Notes: a model not told the origin generated them from the letters alone. Positions 24,901 through 32,782 are shown, counted from the first letter of the stretch. The stretch: 55,283 nucleotides of DNA from Bacteroidota bacterium (GCA_016717325.1 JADKFV010000036.1:1-55283); one strand, 5' to 3'. A program made the numbers and translations.

Positions 24901-25588
24901 CATCATCGTCCGATCCATTTGAAGTGCGGCCGGTAATAATGCACCCTCCGTTATTTGTACTTGCAATAGCGGTAGCGCGGTCGGTGGCATTACCTGCTCC
25001 ATTAAATCTTATTGCCCATTGCAACGTTCCACTTGTATTATATTTTAAAGTGAGTATATCATCATTAAATCCTGCTGTAGTCGAATCTCTATCGCTGCTG
25101 CCTGTTATAAAAACATTTCCTGCTGCATCTACACTCATTGCCAATGGCACATCACTCTGATTGTATGCCACAGCATTGTAGTTTGCAGACCATAATAATG
25201 TACCCGATGAATTGTGTTTTGCAACAAGAATATCAGTATGATTAATGCTACCACCATCACTTTCGCCACATATGTAAATATTACTTGCGGCATCTAAGCC
25301 AATAAATTGTGCTTTATCAAAACCATTTCCGGCTCCATTTATTTGCCGATTCCAAATTACCGATCCGGCAGCGTTCATTTTTACAAGTAAAAAATCTTTG
25401 TCCTTGCTTTGATTAAAGGTGTAGCCGGCTGCGTAAATAAACCCAAGATTGTCGTTTGCAATGGCATTAAACCAATCGGAATTTTCACCTGTGCCCTGTA
25501 TGCTTTTATTTAGTATTGGAAGTGATTGACTCTTGCCTAAGTTAATGAAGAAACACAATGCGATAATGAGAGATATTTTCCTTTTCAT
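21992..25588 (-). CDS. Large SBBP-repeat/Ig-like surface protein with T9SS sorting domain
   Basis: 1198 residues and intact. Signal peptide MKRKISLIIALCFFINLGKSQS. About 15 SBBP repeats cover residues 25-900 (GNIYISGRSASNNDDDFVTIKYD and similar), each a probable propeller blade pair. Then comes a PKD/Ig-like block (SAGSDKTICKGSSTTLNG..., TICSGDSLLLTASAG, TFCAGDSVKLTAQAG), with two near-identical copies of the QWKKG module. Last is a T9SS type A sorting domain (TAQPNPFFETMTIQLV, LWLYDLTGRMVQSE, LLPGIYFLKVQ). It is probably displayed on the cell surface; the ligand is unknown. It is the first gene of the block, with a 7-of-8 -7 box (CATATTTG on the minus strand) upstream. Confidence 0.9.
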   Translation of the reverse strand: MKRKISLIIALCFFINLGKSQSLPILNKSIQGTGENSDWFNAIANDNLGFIYAAGYTFNQSKDKDFLLVKMNAAGSVIWNRQINGAGNGFDKAQFIGLDAASNIYICGESDGGSINHTDILVAKHNSSGTLLWSANYNAVAYNQSDVPLAMSVDAAGNVFITGSSDRDSTTAGFNDDILTLKYNTSGTLQWAIRFNGAGNATDRATAIASTNNGGCIITGRTSNGSDDDAVTIKYNASGIAVFTKIFDRGFTGTDRGEAIVTDVIGNIYISGRSASNNDDDFVTIKYDSLGTPLFVVFYNNVDNDRASLITLDALGNIFVVGQSDQIGGGNTNYDYCVVKYSSAGIFKWARFLGNAVNNEEDPHAIVTDAAGSIFITGKSDQNALAVNTFNDFLTAKYDSSGVLQWSAYAAGSATNSDDIGEGIILVSGNIYVCGSKQNSVTQKDATVIKYDALGNALFTYNFNGVGDFTDKIQASITDTLNNVYVTGYSYMPDHKRDVFTAKFDAAGNQLWKKYYDFSQSDDEGKSIALDSVGNVYVCGNSIGNNTSDDYVVLKYNNAGDSIWSVRYDYNTEADVAVSICVTNPGVVFVTGYSDANQSSFVTDYDIATIKINALGTIVSTVRYGSLNVPERGVKILLSGTSLYVTGRGNNGSNEDIVTIKYSSSLVEGWHSIYAGTGNADDQPRDMVVDGTSIYVTGQTFSSTGGDDYITLKYSATGAQQWASIYNGTGNYTDRAYGIAVNTSGAYVTGRSAPTTGIDSADYVTLKLNKTTGATIWSDRYNNGLLDRANAIALSTSGNIFVTGESVDAVSGSDFATIMYDANGNRKWVTRFDAGINGEDVARNVAVDKSGSIYVSGYATYTSASQADGSLIKYCAPPSISAGSDKTICKGSSTTLNGMGSGTYSWSPATGLSSTSVATPIANPIVSTTYTLTVTNNTGCSASDVVVVTVNNTPVATVTPTGIQTICSGDSLLLTASAGVGNTYQWKKGSANIAGATASTTYVKLAATYKVVVTNASGCSKTSPVTKLVIDPIAKITAGGPTTFCAGDSVKLTAQAGVGYTFQWKKGAVNIGGATQSTYTAKVAGSYKCFVTSTSGCTAISNAIVVTVNCRMMNTYNNSISITAQPNPFFETMTIQLVSPTEDTYSLWLYDLTGRMVQSEENILSQTEFEIGSDLLPGIYFLKVQQGISLQTLKIVKK

Positions 25589-25783
25589 AAATTACTTTAA
25601 TTAGATTTTTAATTCTGGATGGCAAATATGATTTGTAAAAATTGCAACAAAAATATATTATGGTTAAAAGCGGAAAAATAAATGCTGAACCGGTTGTACA
25701 CTTCGCTAAGAAAACTTATCGCTTCAACATAATTTTATTTTCTATCAGATTCGAAGGCAATAATTATTAAGCCATTAAAAAAC

Positions 25784-27052
25784 TTATTGAATCTTTATCA
25801 TTTTGTATTTCAGCGCTGTTGTGTTTGATTTAATTTCACAAAAATAAATTCCATTATTGAGCTCCGATAAATCGAAAGTTATTTTATTTTCATTTTGGTT
25901 GATATTATCTAAAGAAAAATTTCTTACTACATTTCCAAAAACATCAACTATTGCAATGCCTATATTTTGTTTTTCTGATAAGTTGATTTCTAAAGTTACT
26001 GTTGAAGTAAACGGATTGGGAAATGTATTGAAGTTCTCAAAGGAAGTGTTTTTGGTAATAGATGATGTAAAGCATAGGTTAGTTTGAATAGTACCCGAAT
26101 TTAATATTGTTGCCGGATAGGTAATCACACCACCCAAAGAAGTTAATGTAGGAGGTGATGAAACAAACGGTGCATACATTGAAGTAATAGTTGCAGCTAT
26201 ACCTTCGTTACAACCGCTATTGCCCAACCAATCTGTTTTTAAGAGGTATGCATTTTTGAGCCCGACACCAAAGCCAAACAACGATTCGCCAGCTACAATA
26301 TATCCACCATCATTTGTTTGTGAAACAGAATACGCTATATCATTACTTGAATTGCCTGTTGATGAACCATAAGTTTTTGACCACTGAACAATGCCAAGAC
26401 TGTTTGTTTTTACTATGTATGCATCATAATCTCCGGCTGCACTAAAGCTAAATGATTTTCCACAAATCATATAACCTCCGTCTGTTGTTTGAATCACTTC
26501 GTAACATTCATCAATCATTGGCCCTCCGTAAAGTTTTGTCCATAAAGTGTCGCCCACATCATTTGTTTTTATTAAACACATATCCGGGCCAAGAGGGCCA
26601 AGCGAATTTTCTGAAGTGCCCCCAATGATGTAGCCTCCATCAGTGGTTTGTTTTATTGTTACACCGGCTTCTGTGCCAGGTGTGCCAAATGTTTTCGTCC
26701 ACACAACAATTCCTGTTGAGTCCGTTTTTACCAAATAGAAATCTCCGCCACCTGCACCATAAGTGTCTATTTCGCCCGTAAAAATGTAACCACCATCGGT
26801 AGTTTGTTGCACCGCAGAACCAACTTCAAGGCCTGTTCCTCCATAAGTTTTTGTCCATGATAAATTCCCGGTTGCATCTGTTTTAACAAGATAAGCATCG
26901 AAGCCACCGGCACCAAAAGCTGGAGTTTGGCCAATTATAATATAACCACCATCCGATGTTTGCTGAACAAATGAACCCCACTCGTAACCAATGCCACCAT
27001 AGGTTCTGGTCCACATGGTATCGCCTGTAGCAGTTAATTTTATTAAATACAT
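25784..27052 (-). CDS. QTTDGGYI-repeat secreted protein, C-terminal part with T9SS sorting domain
   Basis: 422 residues of repeats of about 48 residues with the core VQQTTDGGYIIxG...D.YLVKTDATGxxxWTKTYGG, a propeller-like family common in T9SS cargo. It closes with a T9SS type A domain: NTFPNPFTSTVTLEINL, IGIAIVDVFGNVVRN and LNNGIYFCEIKS. It is one gene with the piece at 27094-27393; a missing base in the A6 run at 27124-27129 (plus strand) breaks the frame. The intact protein would be about 535 residues. Likely a secreted, surface-associated protein of unknown ligand. Confidence 0.85.
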   Translation of the reverse strand: MYLIKLTATGDTMWTRTYGGIGYEWGSFVQQTSDGGYIIIGQTPAFGAGGFDAYLVKTDATGNLSWTKTYGGTGLEVGSAVQQTTDGGYIFTGEIDTYGAGGGDFYLVKTDSTGIVVWTKTFGTPGTEAGVTIKQTTDGGYIIGGTSENSLGPLGPDMCLIKTNDVGDTLWTKLYGGPMIDECYEVIQTTDGGYMICGKSFSFSAAGDYDAYIVKTNSLGIVQWSKTYGSSTGNSSNDIAYSVSQTNDGGYIVAGESLFGFGVGLKNAYLLKTDWLGNSGCNEGIAATITSMYAPFVSSPPTLTSLGGVITYPATILNSGTIQTNLCFTSSITKNTSFENFNTFPNPFTSTVTLEINLSEKQNIGIAIVDVFGNVVRNFSLDNINQNENKITFDLSELNNGIYFCEIKSNTTALKYKMIKIQ

Positions 27053-27093
27053 ATCGCCTGCAACATCGGCAAAAGAGGATGCTACGCCCGATA

Positions 27094-27393
27094 TTATGTA
27101 TCCACTATCAGTAGTTTGTTGTACAAAAAACCATATTCGTTATCCGTATCACCACCAAATGTTTTTGTCCATGTGGTATCTCCTTTTGCATCTGTTTTTA
27201 TTACAAGTACATCGCTTCCACCGGAACCATAACTGGTTGTAGTGCCTGCAATGATATAACCTCCATCGGTAGTTTGTCGCACAGATTTTGCCTCGTCCAT
27301 AGCCAATCCACCATAAGCTTTTTGAAAAGTGGTTTGTGCATTTACATTAAGTTTGGTAATGACAATGATTGATAGTAAAAGAATTTTTTTCAT
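27094..27393 (-). CDS. QTTDGGYI-repeat secreted protein, N-terminal part
   Basis: Signal peptide MKKILLLSIIVITKLNVNAQ, then TTFQKAYGGLAMDEAKSVRQ and the first repeats. The last about 15 residues are beyond the frameshift; the other frame continues VQQTTDSGYIISGVASS into the downstream piece. A -7 box lies 22-29 nt before the start (27415-27422). Confidence 0.82.
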   Translation of the reverse strand: MKKILLLSIIVITKLNVNAQTTFQKAYGGLAMDEAKSVRQTTDGGYIIAGTTTSYGSGGSDVLVIKTDAKGDTTWTKTFGGDTDNEYGFLYNKLLIVDT

Positions 27394-27414
27394 TACAATT
27401 GATTTTATTTAGTG

Positions 27415-27422
27415 CAAAATTA
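27415..27422 (-). promoter_or_regulatory. -7 box TAATTTTG for the QTTDGGYI-repeat gene
   Basis: On the minus strand this reads TAATTTTG, a full match to the Bacteroidota -7 consensus TAnnTTTG, 22 nt before the ATG. No clear TTG was seen about 20 bp further upstream, so support rests on the -7 box alone. Confidence 0.4.
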
Positions 27423-27714
27423 AGTTAGACTGTAACTTCTATTTATTATAAAAATCGCTATTTCACAGGATAGATATCAATAAAAGACTTATTTATTTGG
27501 TTCACAATTAATATAGTTGGTTGTGAATTTTAATTTGATTTTATTTTGTAAAAATAAACTCAGACAAATTGATTGCTATTTTCTGAAAAATTTATTTTGA
27601 AGTTTAAAAATTTCATTTGATTTGATAACCGGAATTGTGTTTGTGTTATTAGAAATGCCAGAAGTAAATATGTAATTGGAATTAGATTTTTTTGTCTTTA
27701 TTAAATGATAAGAA
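27423..27714. other. Intergenic region, no gene seen
   Basis: AT-rich gap between two leftward genes. Frames in it are short and have no family features. It must carry the end of the lipoprotein transcript, but no strong hairpin was seen. Confidence 0.4.
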
Positions 27715-28155
27715 TTATATTTTTTCAAATGTCAAATAATCTGTTCCTCCATTTCCTCCACTTATATTTTCTAATTCTATGATTGAATTGTTTTGTTGCA
27801 CAACATGCCAATCGTCATTCAACTCTGAAAAAGGACTAGCGCTAAAATTCAGTATTAATTTTATACTTGAATCGTCATTGCCAACATACCATGTGCCACT
27901 ATTGATACTTGCGCCATTAGTTGCGCTTACACTCCCATTGACATTAAATTGAAATACGTAATTAGTGTAATGATATGTTTCATCTTTTCCATTGTTATAA
28001 TGTTTTGTAATTTTCCATTTATCTTTTTGTAGAATTGTGCTTAATTCTGTTGTTGATAATGACGCTGATTTGTTAGTGTCTTTTTTGCACGACACAGTAC
28101 TCGAAAAAATTAGTACATATAATATAATCGTAAAATGCTTTATATGTTTTATCAT
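27715..28155 (-). CDS. Lipocalin-like lipoprotein
   Basis: 146 residues with a signal sequence ending at a lipobox (LIFSSTVSCKKD), so a predicted lipoprotein. The mature part starts LSTILQKDKWKITKHYNNGKDETYHYTNYVFQFN and continues with NSGTWYVGNDDSSIKLILNF and a final TDYLTFEKI. This is the pattern of the DUF5004/lipocalin-like beta-barrels common in Bacteroidota. The ligand is unknown. It stands alone, with AT-rich gaps of more than 290 bp on both sides. Confidence 0.7.
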   Translation of the reverse strand: MIKHIKHFTIILYVLIFSSTVSCKKDTNKSASLSTTELSTILQKDKWKITKHYNNGKDETYHYTNYVFQFNVNGSVSATNGASINSGTWYVGNDDSSIKLILNFSASPFSELNDDWHVVQQNNSIIELENISGGNGGTDYLTFEKI

Positions 28156-28470
28156 TTTGTTTAAATTTTATGATGCAAGTGTGCAGTTTTCTAAAGTGCT
28201 GTAAAAATTTAATATGCTGAATTCGAAAAAACTAAACCCGAGGCAGAATTTATTGGGTTTAAGTCAATATCATCACACAAAGTTTACGTATATGCTGAAA
28301 TCGTGTTTGGGATATTTTGGTTATTGAAGATTTGCATCTGATTTAAAAACTTTGTAAAAAATATTATACCTTTTTGTGTTTATGAAAAATGATTTTGCAT
28401 CTTAATTTGTTATCATTTTATTAAGATAAAAAATCACAATAATTATTTTTCGATTTTTTTTCGAAAAATA
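28156..28470. other. Divergent intergenic region
   Basis: About 315 bp of AT-rich sequence between the leftward lipoprotein and the rightward ArsR promoter. No repeat family, RNA gene or convincing reading frame was seen. Confidence 0.4.
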
Positions 28471-28472
28471 AA

Positions 28473-28519
28473 TTTGCGCAACTAAAAAGTTGCACATATA
28501 TTTGCAACCCGATGGTTGC
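28473..28519 (+). promoter_or_regulatory. ArsR-operon promoter with two palindromic operators
   Basis: The -33 element TTTG (28473-28476) and a perfect -7 box TATATTTG (28497-28504) are 20 bp apart. Two 16-bp palindromes share the arms GCAAC-N6-GTTGC: one at 28478-28493, between the boxes, and one at 28504-28519, starting at the last base of the -7 box. Their centres are 26 bp apart. Two dimers of the downstream ArsR protein bound here would block RNA polymerase, so autorepression of the whole operon is likely. Confidence 0.8.
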
Positions 28520-28536
28520 TTATCAAATAATAAAAA

Positions 28537-28851
28537 ATGAAAAGAGATATTTTTGGTGCAATAGCCGACCCCACACGCAGGGCTATACTCACCTTGATTG
28601 CCATACAGGCGTTAACGCCAAATGCTGTTGCCGAAAAATTTGATATAAGCAGGCAGGCAGTATCGAAGCATATAAAAGTATTGCAAGAGTGTGAATTGAT
28701 TAAGCCTAAACAAATGGGCCGCGAAATTTATTACCACTTCAATCCAAAAAAAATGAAAGAAATTGATAAGTGGCTGCAACCATTTCGTGCTTTGTGGGAC
28801 GACAGGTTTTCGAAATTAGATAACGTATTAAAAAATTTAAAAACCAAATAA
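28537..28851 (+). CDS. ArsR-family transcriptional repressor
   Basis: 104-residue winged helix-turn-helix protein. It has the classic opening DIFGAIADPTRRAILTLIA, then LTPNAVAEKFDISRQAVSKHIKVLQECELI with the recognition helix (SRQAVSKHIKVL), and a wing with GREIYYHFN. It has no metal-binding CxC, so it belongs to the SRPBCC-associated ArsR group rather than to metal sensors. It is the first gene of a rightward operon; the next start follows the stop after one base. Confidence 0.93.
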   Translation: MKRDIFGAIADPTRRAILTLIAIQALTPNAVAEKFDISRQAVSKHIKVLQECELIKPKQMGREIYYHFNPKKMKEIDKWLQPFRALWDDRFSKLDNVLKNLKTK

Positions 28852-28852
28852 T

Positions 28853-29284
28853 ATGACTGGAAGAGTTTATACAACTGAACGCATTTTTGATGCAAAAGTT
28901 TCTGATGTATGGCGCGCCATTACTGAAAAAGAACGGATGAAACAATGGTATTTCGATTTAGCTGAATTTAAACCCGAAGTAGGATTTGTTTTTGAGTTTA
29001 AAGGTGAAGGTACCGAAGGAACACCATACATGCATCGCTGCGAAATTACTGAAGTGGTTTTTGAAAAAAAATTGGCACATACATGGTCGTATGTTGGTTA
29101 CGGAGGTATGTCGCATTTAACTTTTGAGTTGTTTGCCATTGGTGGTAAAACAAAATTAGTACTCACGCATGCCGGCTTAGAATCATTCCCGGCCGATGTT
29201 GCAGACTTTGCATTTCACAATTTCGAAGAAGGTTGGAATCAAATTATTAATATATCGTTGAAGAATTATTTAGAAAAAAAATAA
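28853..29284 (+). CDS. SRPBCC-domain protein (AHSA1 family)
   Basis: 143 residues of the START/Bet v1-like fold: TERIFDAKVSDVWRAITEKERMKQWYFDL, then a beta-sheet (CEITEVVFEKKLAHTWSY) and the C-terminal long helix (HNFEEGWNQIINISLKNYL). Members bind small hydrophobic molecules. It is paired directly with the ArsR gene, as often seen in this phylum. No ligand or enzymatic residues can be assigned. Confidence 0.88.
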   Translation: MTGRVYTTERIFDAKVSDVWRAITEKERMKQWYFDLAEFKPEVGFVFEFKGEGTEGTPYMHRCEITEVVFEKKLAHTWSYVGYGGMSHLTFELFAIGGKTKLVLTHAGLESFPADVADFAFHNFEEGWNQIINISLKNYLEKK

Positions 29285-29287
29285 TTG

Positions 29288-29719
29288 ATGAGTAAGAAAC
29301 AAAATAACCTCGCACTTGGCATTTCGGAATCTGAAAAGGTGGATGAATATTTAGATTCGTTTGTGCATCCTTTAATAGATGTAGTGAAGTATTTACGTCA
29401 TGTAATTTTAAAAATTGATAAAAACATTGGCGAAGGAATTTATTGGAATACCCCAACTTTTTATTACACCGGAGGAATGCCACCCTTTGATGCCAAAGAA
29501 TATAGGAGATATATCATAGGTTTTGTTTTTAATAAGCAAGACTGTGTTAGAATGGTTTTTCTTCGTGGTGCAAATGCAATAGATAAAAACGGAATTTTGG
29601 AAGGTCAATATGAAGATGGTAGAAGGCTGATAACTTTTCAAAATATGGATGATGTAAAAAGCAAAGAGAAAGCATTTATCAATATTATTCAACAATTGGT
29701 AAAACAAAAAAATAGCTAA
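29288..29719 (+). CDS. DUF1801 domain protein
   Basis: 143 residues with the DUF1801 (YdhG-like) arrangement: an N-terminal helix, VKYLRHVILKIDKNIGEGIYWNTPTFYYTGG, and a C-terminal DVKSKEKAFINIIQQL helix. The ATG is 3 nt after the upstream stop codon. Function unknown in general; its constant company with SRPBCC genes suggests a shared small-molecule or stress role. Confidence 0.82.
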   Translation: MSKKQNNLALGISESEKVDEYLDSFVHPLIDVVKYLRHVILKIDKNIGEGIYWNTPTFYYTGGMPPFDAKEYRRYIIGFVFNKQDCVRMVFLRGANAIDKNGILEGQYEDGRRLITFQNMDDVKSKEKAFINIIQQLVKQKNS

Positions 29720-29743
29720 TGCGGAAAAAAATTATTGGAAATT

Positions 29744-30241
29744 ATGATAAGTAACAAAACCAATATTGAAAAAAACTTAGTAGAAAAAACAATTCTTGTA
29801 TCGCGAGAATTTGATGCACCACTTTCAAACGTATGGCGTGCTTATACCGAGAGCGAACTATTGGAACAATGGTGGGGCCCAAGTCCATGGCGTGCCGAAA
29901 CAAAATCTTTCGACTTTAGAGTCGATGGTGCATGGTTGTATGCAATGGTGAGTCCCGAAGGCGAAAAGCACTGGGCAATAATGCAATACACAGCCATTGA
30001 GCCTTTGGTGCGAATTGAAATTGTTGATGCATTTTGTGATGCAATGGGTGTTATCAATCATGCATTTCCTAAATCGGTTGGCAGTTTTACTTTTACGAAA
30101 ACACAAACTGGTGTGTTAGTAGAATTTAAAATGAATTATCTTAGCGAGCAAGATATTCTCACCTTGGTAGAAATGGGTTTCGAAAAAGGAATAACGATTG
30201 CACTGGATCAATTAGAAAAATTATTAGGGCAATCATTTTAA
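29744..30241 (+). CDS. SRPBCC-domain protein (AHSA1 family), second paralogue
   Basis: 165 residues with VEKTILVSREFDAPLSNVWRAYTESELLEQWWGP, the classic AHSA1/SRPBCC opening, followed by EKHWAIMQYTAIEPLVRIEI and a long C-terminal helix (MGFEKGITIALDQLEKLL). The ATG at 29744 is chosen over an upstream TTG. It is the fourth gene of the ArsR operon, 24 nt after the DUF1801 stop. Confidence 0.88.
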   Translation: MISNKTNIEKNLVEKTILVSREFDAPLSNVWRAYTESELLEQWWGPSPWRAETKSFDFRVDGAWLYAMVSPEGEKHWAIMQYTAIEPLVRIEIVDAFCDAMGVINHAFPKSVGSFTFTKTQTGVLVEFKMNYLSEQDILTLVEMGFEKGITIALDQLEKLLGQSF

Positions 30242-30308
30242 AATACAATCAAAAATTTCCTATTTCAAGTTTAATATTTATTACTGATTTAAAAAAAATA
30301 CAATAAAG

Positions 30309-30722
30309 ATGAATACAAAAGTTACAGTGAGTGCCACTATAAATGCACCGGTAGAAAAGGTTTGGGAGTGCTATACCAACCCAAAGCATATTATAAATTG
30401 GAATTTTGCCTCGGACGATTGGCATTGCCCACGTGCCGAAAATGATGTGAGGGTAGGAGGTACATCTTTTTCGAGAATGGAAGCCAAAGATGGAAGTTTT
30501 GGTTTCGATTTTATAACAATTTATAACGATGTAAAATTAAACAACAAGCTGGCTTATAAAATGGAAGATGGCAGAGAGGCATCAACTGTTTTTGAAAGTA
30601 TCGGAAACAAAACAAACGTGACAACTATTTTTGATGCCGAGAATGAAAACCCAGTTGAAGCGCAGCAACAAGGTTGGCAGATGATATTAAACAATTTCAA
30701 AAAATATACCGAAAAACAGTAA
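30309..30722 (+). CDS. SRPBCC-domain protein, third paralogue
   Basis: 137 residues with VSATINAPVEKVWECYTNPKHIINWNFASDDWHCP and a C-terminal helix QQQGWQMILNNFKKYTEK. This subgroup (activator of Hsp90-like, 'ATPase' in older annotations) recurs with PhnB-like genes, and here a PhnB-like gene follows after 10 nt. A 67-bp gap precedes it, so it may have a promoter of its own. Confidence 0.9.
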   Translation: MNTKVTVSATINAPVEKVWECYTNPKHIINWNFASDDWHCPRAENDVRVGGTSFSRMEAKDGSFGFDFITIYNDVKLNNKLAYKMEDGREASTVFESIGNKTNVTTIFDAENENPVEAQQQGWQMILNNFKKYTEKQ

Positions 30723-30732
30723 AGAATAACTT

Positions 30733-31575
30733 ATGAATAAGAATATCTATCCCTGCATTTGGTTTAACAACAATGCAAAACAAGCGGCAGATTTTTATTG
30801 TTCTGTTTTTCCAAACTCACAAATTATTTCCAGTAATCCGATGGTTACAATTTGGGAATTGTACGACCAGCAATTTATGGGATTGAATGGCGGTGCAATG
30901 TTTACACCCAATGCATCGATTTCATTTTTTGTAATTTGCGATACCAACGAAGAAGTTGATAGAATTTGGAATAGACTTACAGAAGAAGGTAGAATAATGA
31001 TGCCATTGGATAAATATGACTGGAGCGAGCACTATGGCTTTTTGCAGGATAAATTTGGTGTGGCATGGCAAATTTTCAAAGGAGCGCACAATACTTTAAA
31101 CCAAAAAATTGTACCATGCTTTTTATTCACTGGCGATAAATTTGGCAAGGCCAATGAAGCAATGTTATTTTACACAAAAGTTTTTTCGCCATCGAATATC
31201 GATAGTATAAGCTGGTATGATGTAAGCGAAATGCAGCAAGAGGGAATTATGAAGCATGCTGAATTTACCATGGATGGAAATGTTTACAAGGTAATGGATG
31301 GACCGGGCAATCATAATTTTACTTTCAGCGAAGGTTTATCGTTTGTAATAAATTGCGACACGCAAGAACAGATAGATTATTACTGGAATAGCTTTACAAA
31401 AGATGGTGGTGAAGAAAGTATGTGTGGATGGTGCAAAGACAAATTTGGTGTTTCGTGGCAGGTTGTTCCATCCATACTTGGTAAATTAATGAATGATGCT
31501 GAAAAAAGCCAACGTGTAATGCAAGCTTTTATGCAAATGAAAAAATTCGATATTCAAGAATTATTGAATGCTTAA
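30733..31575 (+). CDS. Double-domain VOC (PhnB-like glyoxalase fold) protein
   Basis: 280 residues built of two related halves. The first begins IYPCIWFNNNAKQAADFYCSVFPNSQI, the second IVPCFLFTGDKFGKANEAMLFYTKVF. Each ends in a DKFGV(A/S)WQ block, the 3-demethylubiquinone-9 3-methyltransferase-like (PF06983) signature. The usual metal ligands of glyoxalases are not clear. It closes the ArsR operon. Binding or detoxifying a small molecule is the most that can be inferred. Confidence 0.88.
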   Translation: MNKNIYPCIWFNNNAKQAADFYCSVFPNSQIISSNPMVTIWELYDQQFMGLNGGAMFTPNASISFFVICDTNEEVDRIWNRLTEEGRIMMPLDKYDWSEHYGFLQDKFGVAWQIFKGAHNTLNQKIVPCFLFTGDKFGKANEAMLFYTKVFSPSNIDSISWYDVSEMQQEGIMKHAEFTMDGNVYKVMDGPGNHNFTFSEGLSFVINCDTQEQIDYYWNSFTKDGGEESMCGWCKDKFGVSWQVVPSILGKLMNDAEKSQRVMQAFMQMKKFDIQELLNA

Positions 31576-31907
31576 TACAGATTGCATTTTTTAACTTTGG
31601 TTTTAGAATTGCAGATTTTGTCACCATAAATACAATGAGATTTTGAAGTCCCTCGTAAAATTATGTGCTTGCATAAAGTCTGCAATGTTTTTAATATTGA
31701 GTTGGCATCGCTACACTTGAAATTGAATTCCTTAGTGCCTTTGCGTCTTAGTGGCTGTAATTTATTTATCGAAAATCAATAAGATTTTGGCACGTATAAG
31801 GTGTATGCATATCACTTTTCAAATTTGTTTTTCACATACTGCATTCAACCTTCAATTTTTATTTCCGCAATTATTACCTTTGTAAAATATTAGAAATAAA
31901 AAATAAA
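31576..31907. other. Intergenic region with one dispersed-repeat copy and a -7 box
   Basis: 332 bp. A repeat at 31725-31767 (CTTAGTGCCTTTGCG core) matches one at 35161-35200. A perfect -7 box TACCTTTG lies at 31875-31882, 25 nt before the YdeI-like gene, without a visible -33 TTG. Nothing else was seen. Confidence 0.5.
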
Positions 31908-32489
31908 ATGGAGCCAATATTTTTTGCCAAACAATCGGATTTTAGAAAGTGGTTGCTAAAAAATCATAAGAAAGAAACTGAGTTGATAGTGGGTTATTAT
32001 AAAGTGGATAGTGGTAAACCAAGTATAACATGGCCACAATCGGTTGATGAGGCATTGTGTTTCGGATGGATAGATGGTGTAAGACATTCCATAGACCAGT
32101 ACGCTTATCAAATAAGATTTACACCGCGAAAACCAACAAGTATATGGAGTGCAGTGAATATAAAAAAAGTAGACGAGCTAACAAAGAAAGGACTGATGTA
32201 CCCTGCAGGAATTGCAGCTTTCGAAAAACTAAAAGAAGATAAATCGAAAATCTATGCCTTTGAAAATGAAGAAGTGAAATTGTCTGAAGATTTTGAAAAA
32301 CTATTTAAAGCAAATAAAAAAGCATGGAATTATTTTCAAGCGCTCGCACCCACTTATCGTAAACCTACAATGAAATATATAATGAGTGCAAAGCAACATG
32401 TCACTCAATTGAACAGACTTAATGAGGTTATATCAGACTGTGAAGCTGGCACCAATAAATGGAAAGAGAATAAATATATGAAGAAGTGA
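31908..32489 (+). CDS. YdeI/OmpD-associated family protein
   Basis: 193 residues. The N-terminal region FRKWLLKNHKKETELIVGYYKV is followed by the family signature WPQSVDEALCFGWIDGVRHSIDQYAYQIRFTPRKP, typical of YdeI/'bacteriocin-protection' proteins. The C-terminal helices (KAWNYFQALAPTYRKPTMKYIMSAK) complete the usual length of about 190. The biochemical role is unknown; some members affect resistance to peptides. It is transcribed alone. Confidence 0.88.
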   Translation: MEPIFFAKQSDFRKWLLKNHKKETELIVGYYKVDSGKPSITWPQSVDEALCFGWIDGVRHSIDQYAYQIRFTPRKPTSIWSAVNIKKVDELTKKGLMYPAGIAAFEKLKEDKSKIYAFENEEVKLSEDFEKLFKANKKAWNYFQALAPTYRKPTMKYIMSAKQHVTQLNRLNEVISDCEAGTNKWKENKYMKK

Positions 32490-32662
32490 AATTCAATTGG
32501 TAATTTCAGTCATTGGTGTAGAACGTTCGCACTCATAAATGTTTTGGTATGCTCTAACTAGTAGATTTTTTATTGCTACAATGACTTACGAAATCAATTT
32601 CCTCAACTATTATCCATGAATTCATATTTATTTTTCCGAAATTCAATATTCGAAATTGTTAG

Positions 32663-32782
32663 TCACTCCGAAATAATCTTACCCGTTTTCAAAATATTTC
32701 CATCCGAAATTATTCTGTAAAAATAAATCTCATTTTTTAGTGATGATAAATTTATGGTATTTGTTTTTGATTGAAATGTTTT
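32663..32782 (-). pseudogene. Orphan T9SS sorting-domain tail
   Basis: On the minus strand, ending at the TGA 32663-32665, the frame reads TINLSSLKNEIYFYRI and SDGNILKTGKIISE. This is the last about 38 residues of a typical type A T9SS sorting domain. Upstream is a stop codon and then repeat DNA, so the rest of the gene is missing. It is the remnant of a secreted-protein gene lost by deletion or repeat insertion. Confidence 0.7.

Noticed and set aside
19071..27393. DNA repeat array or CRISPR in the SBBP and QTTDGGYI regions
   Set aside because: The periodicity follows repeated protein modules in open frames, not short identical DNA units.
27715..28155. Toxin or antitoxin pair with the ArsR gene
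   Set aside because: The leftward gene is a lipobox-bearing lipocalin-like protein and the genes are divergent with a 380-bp gap.
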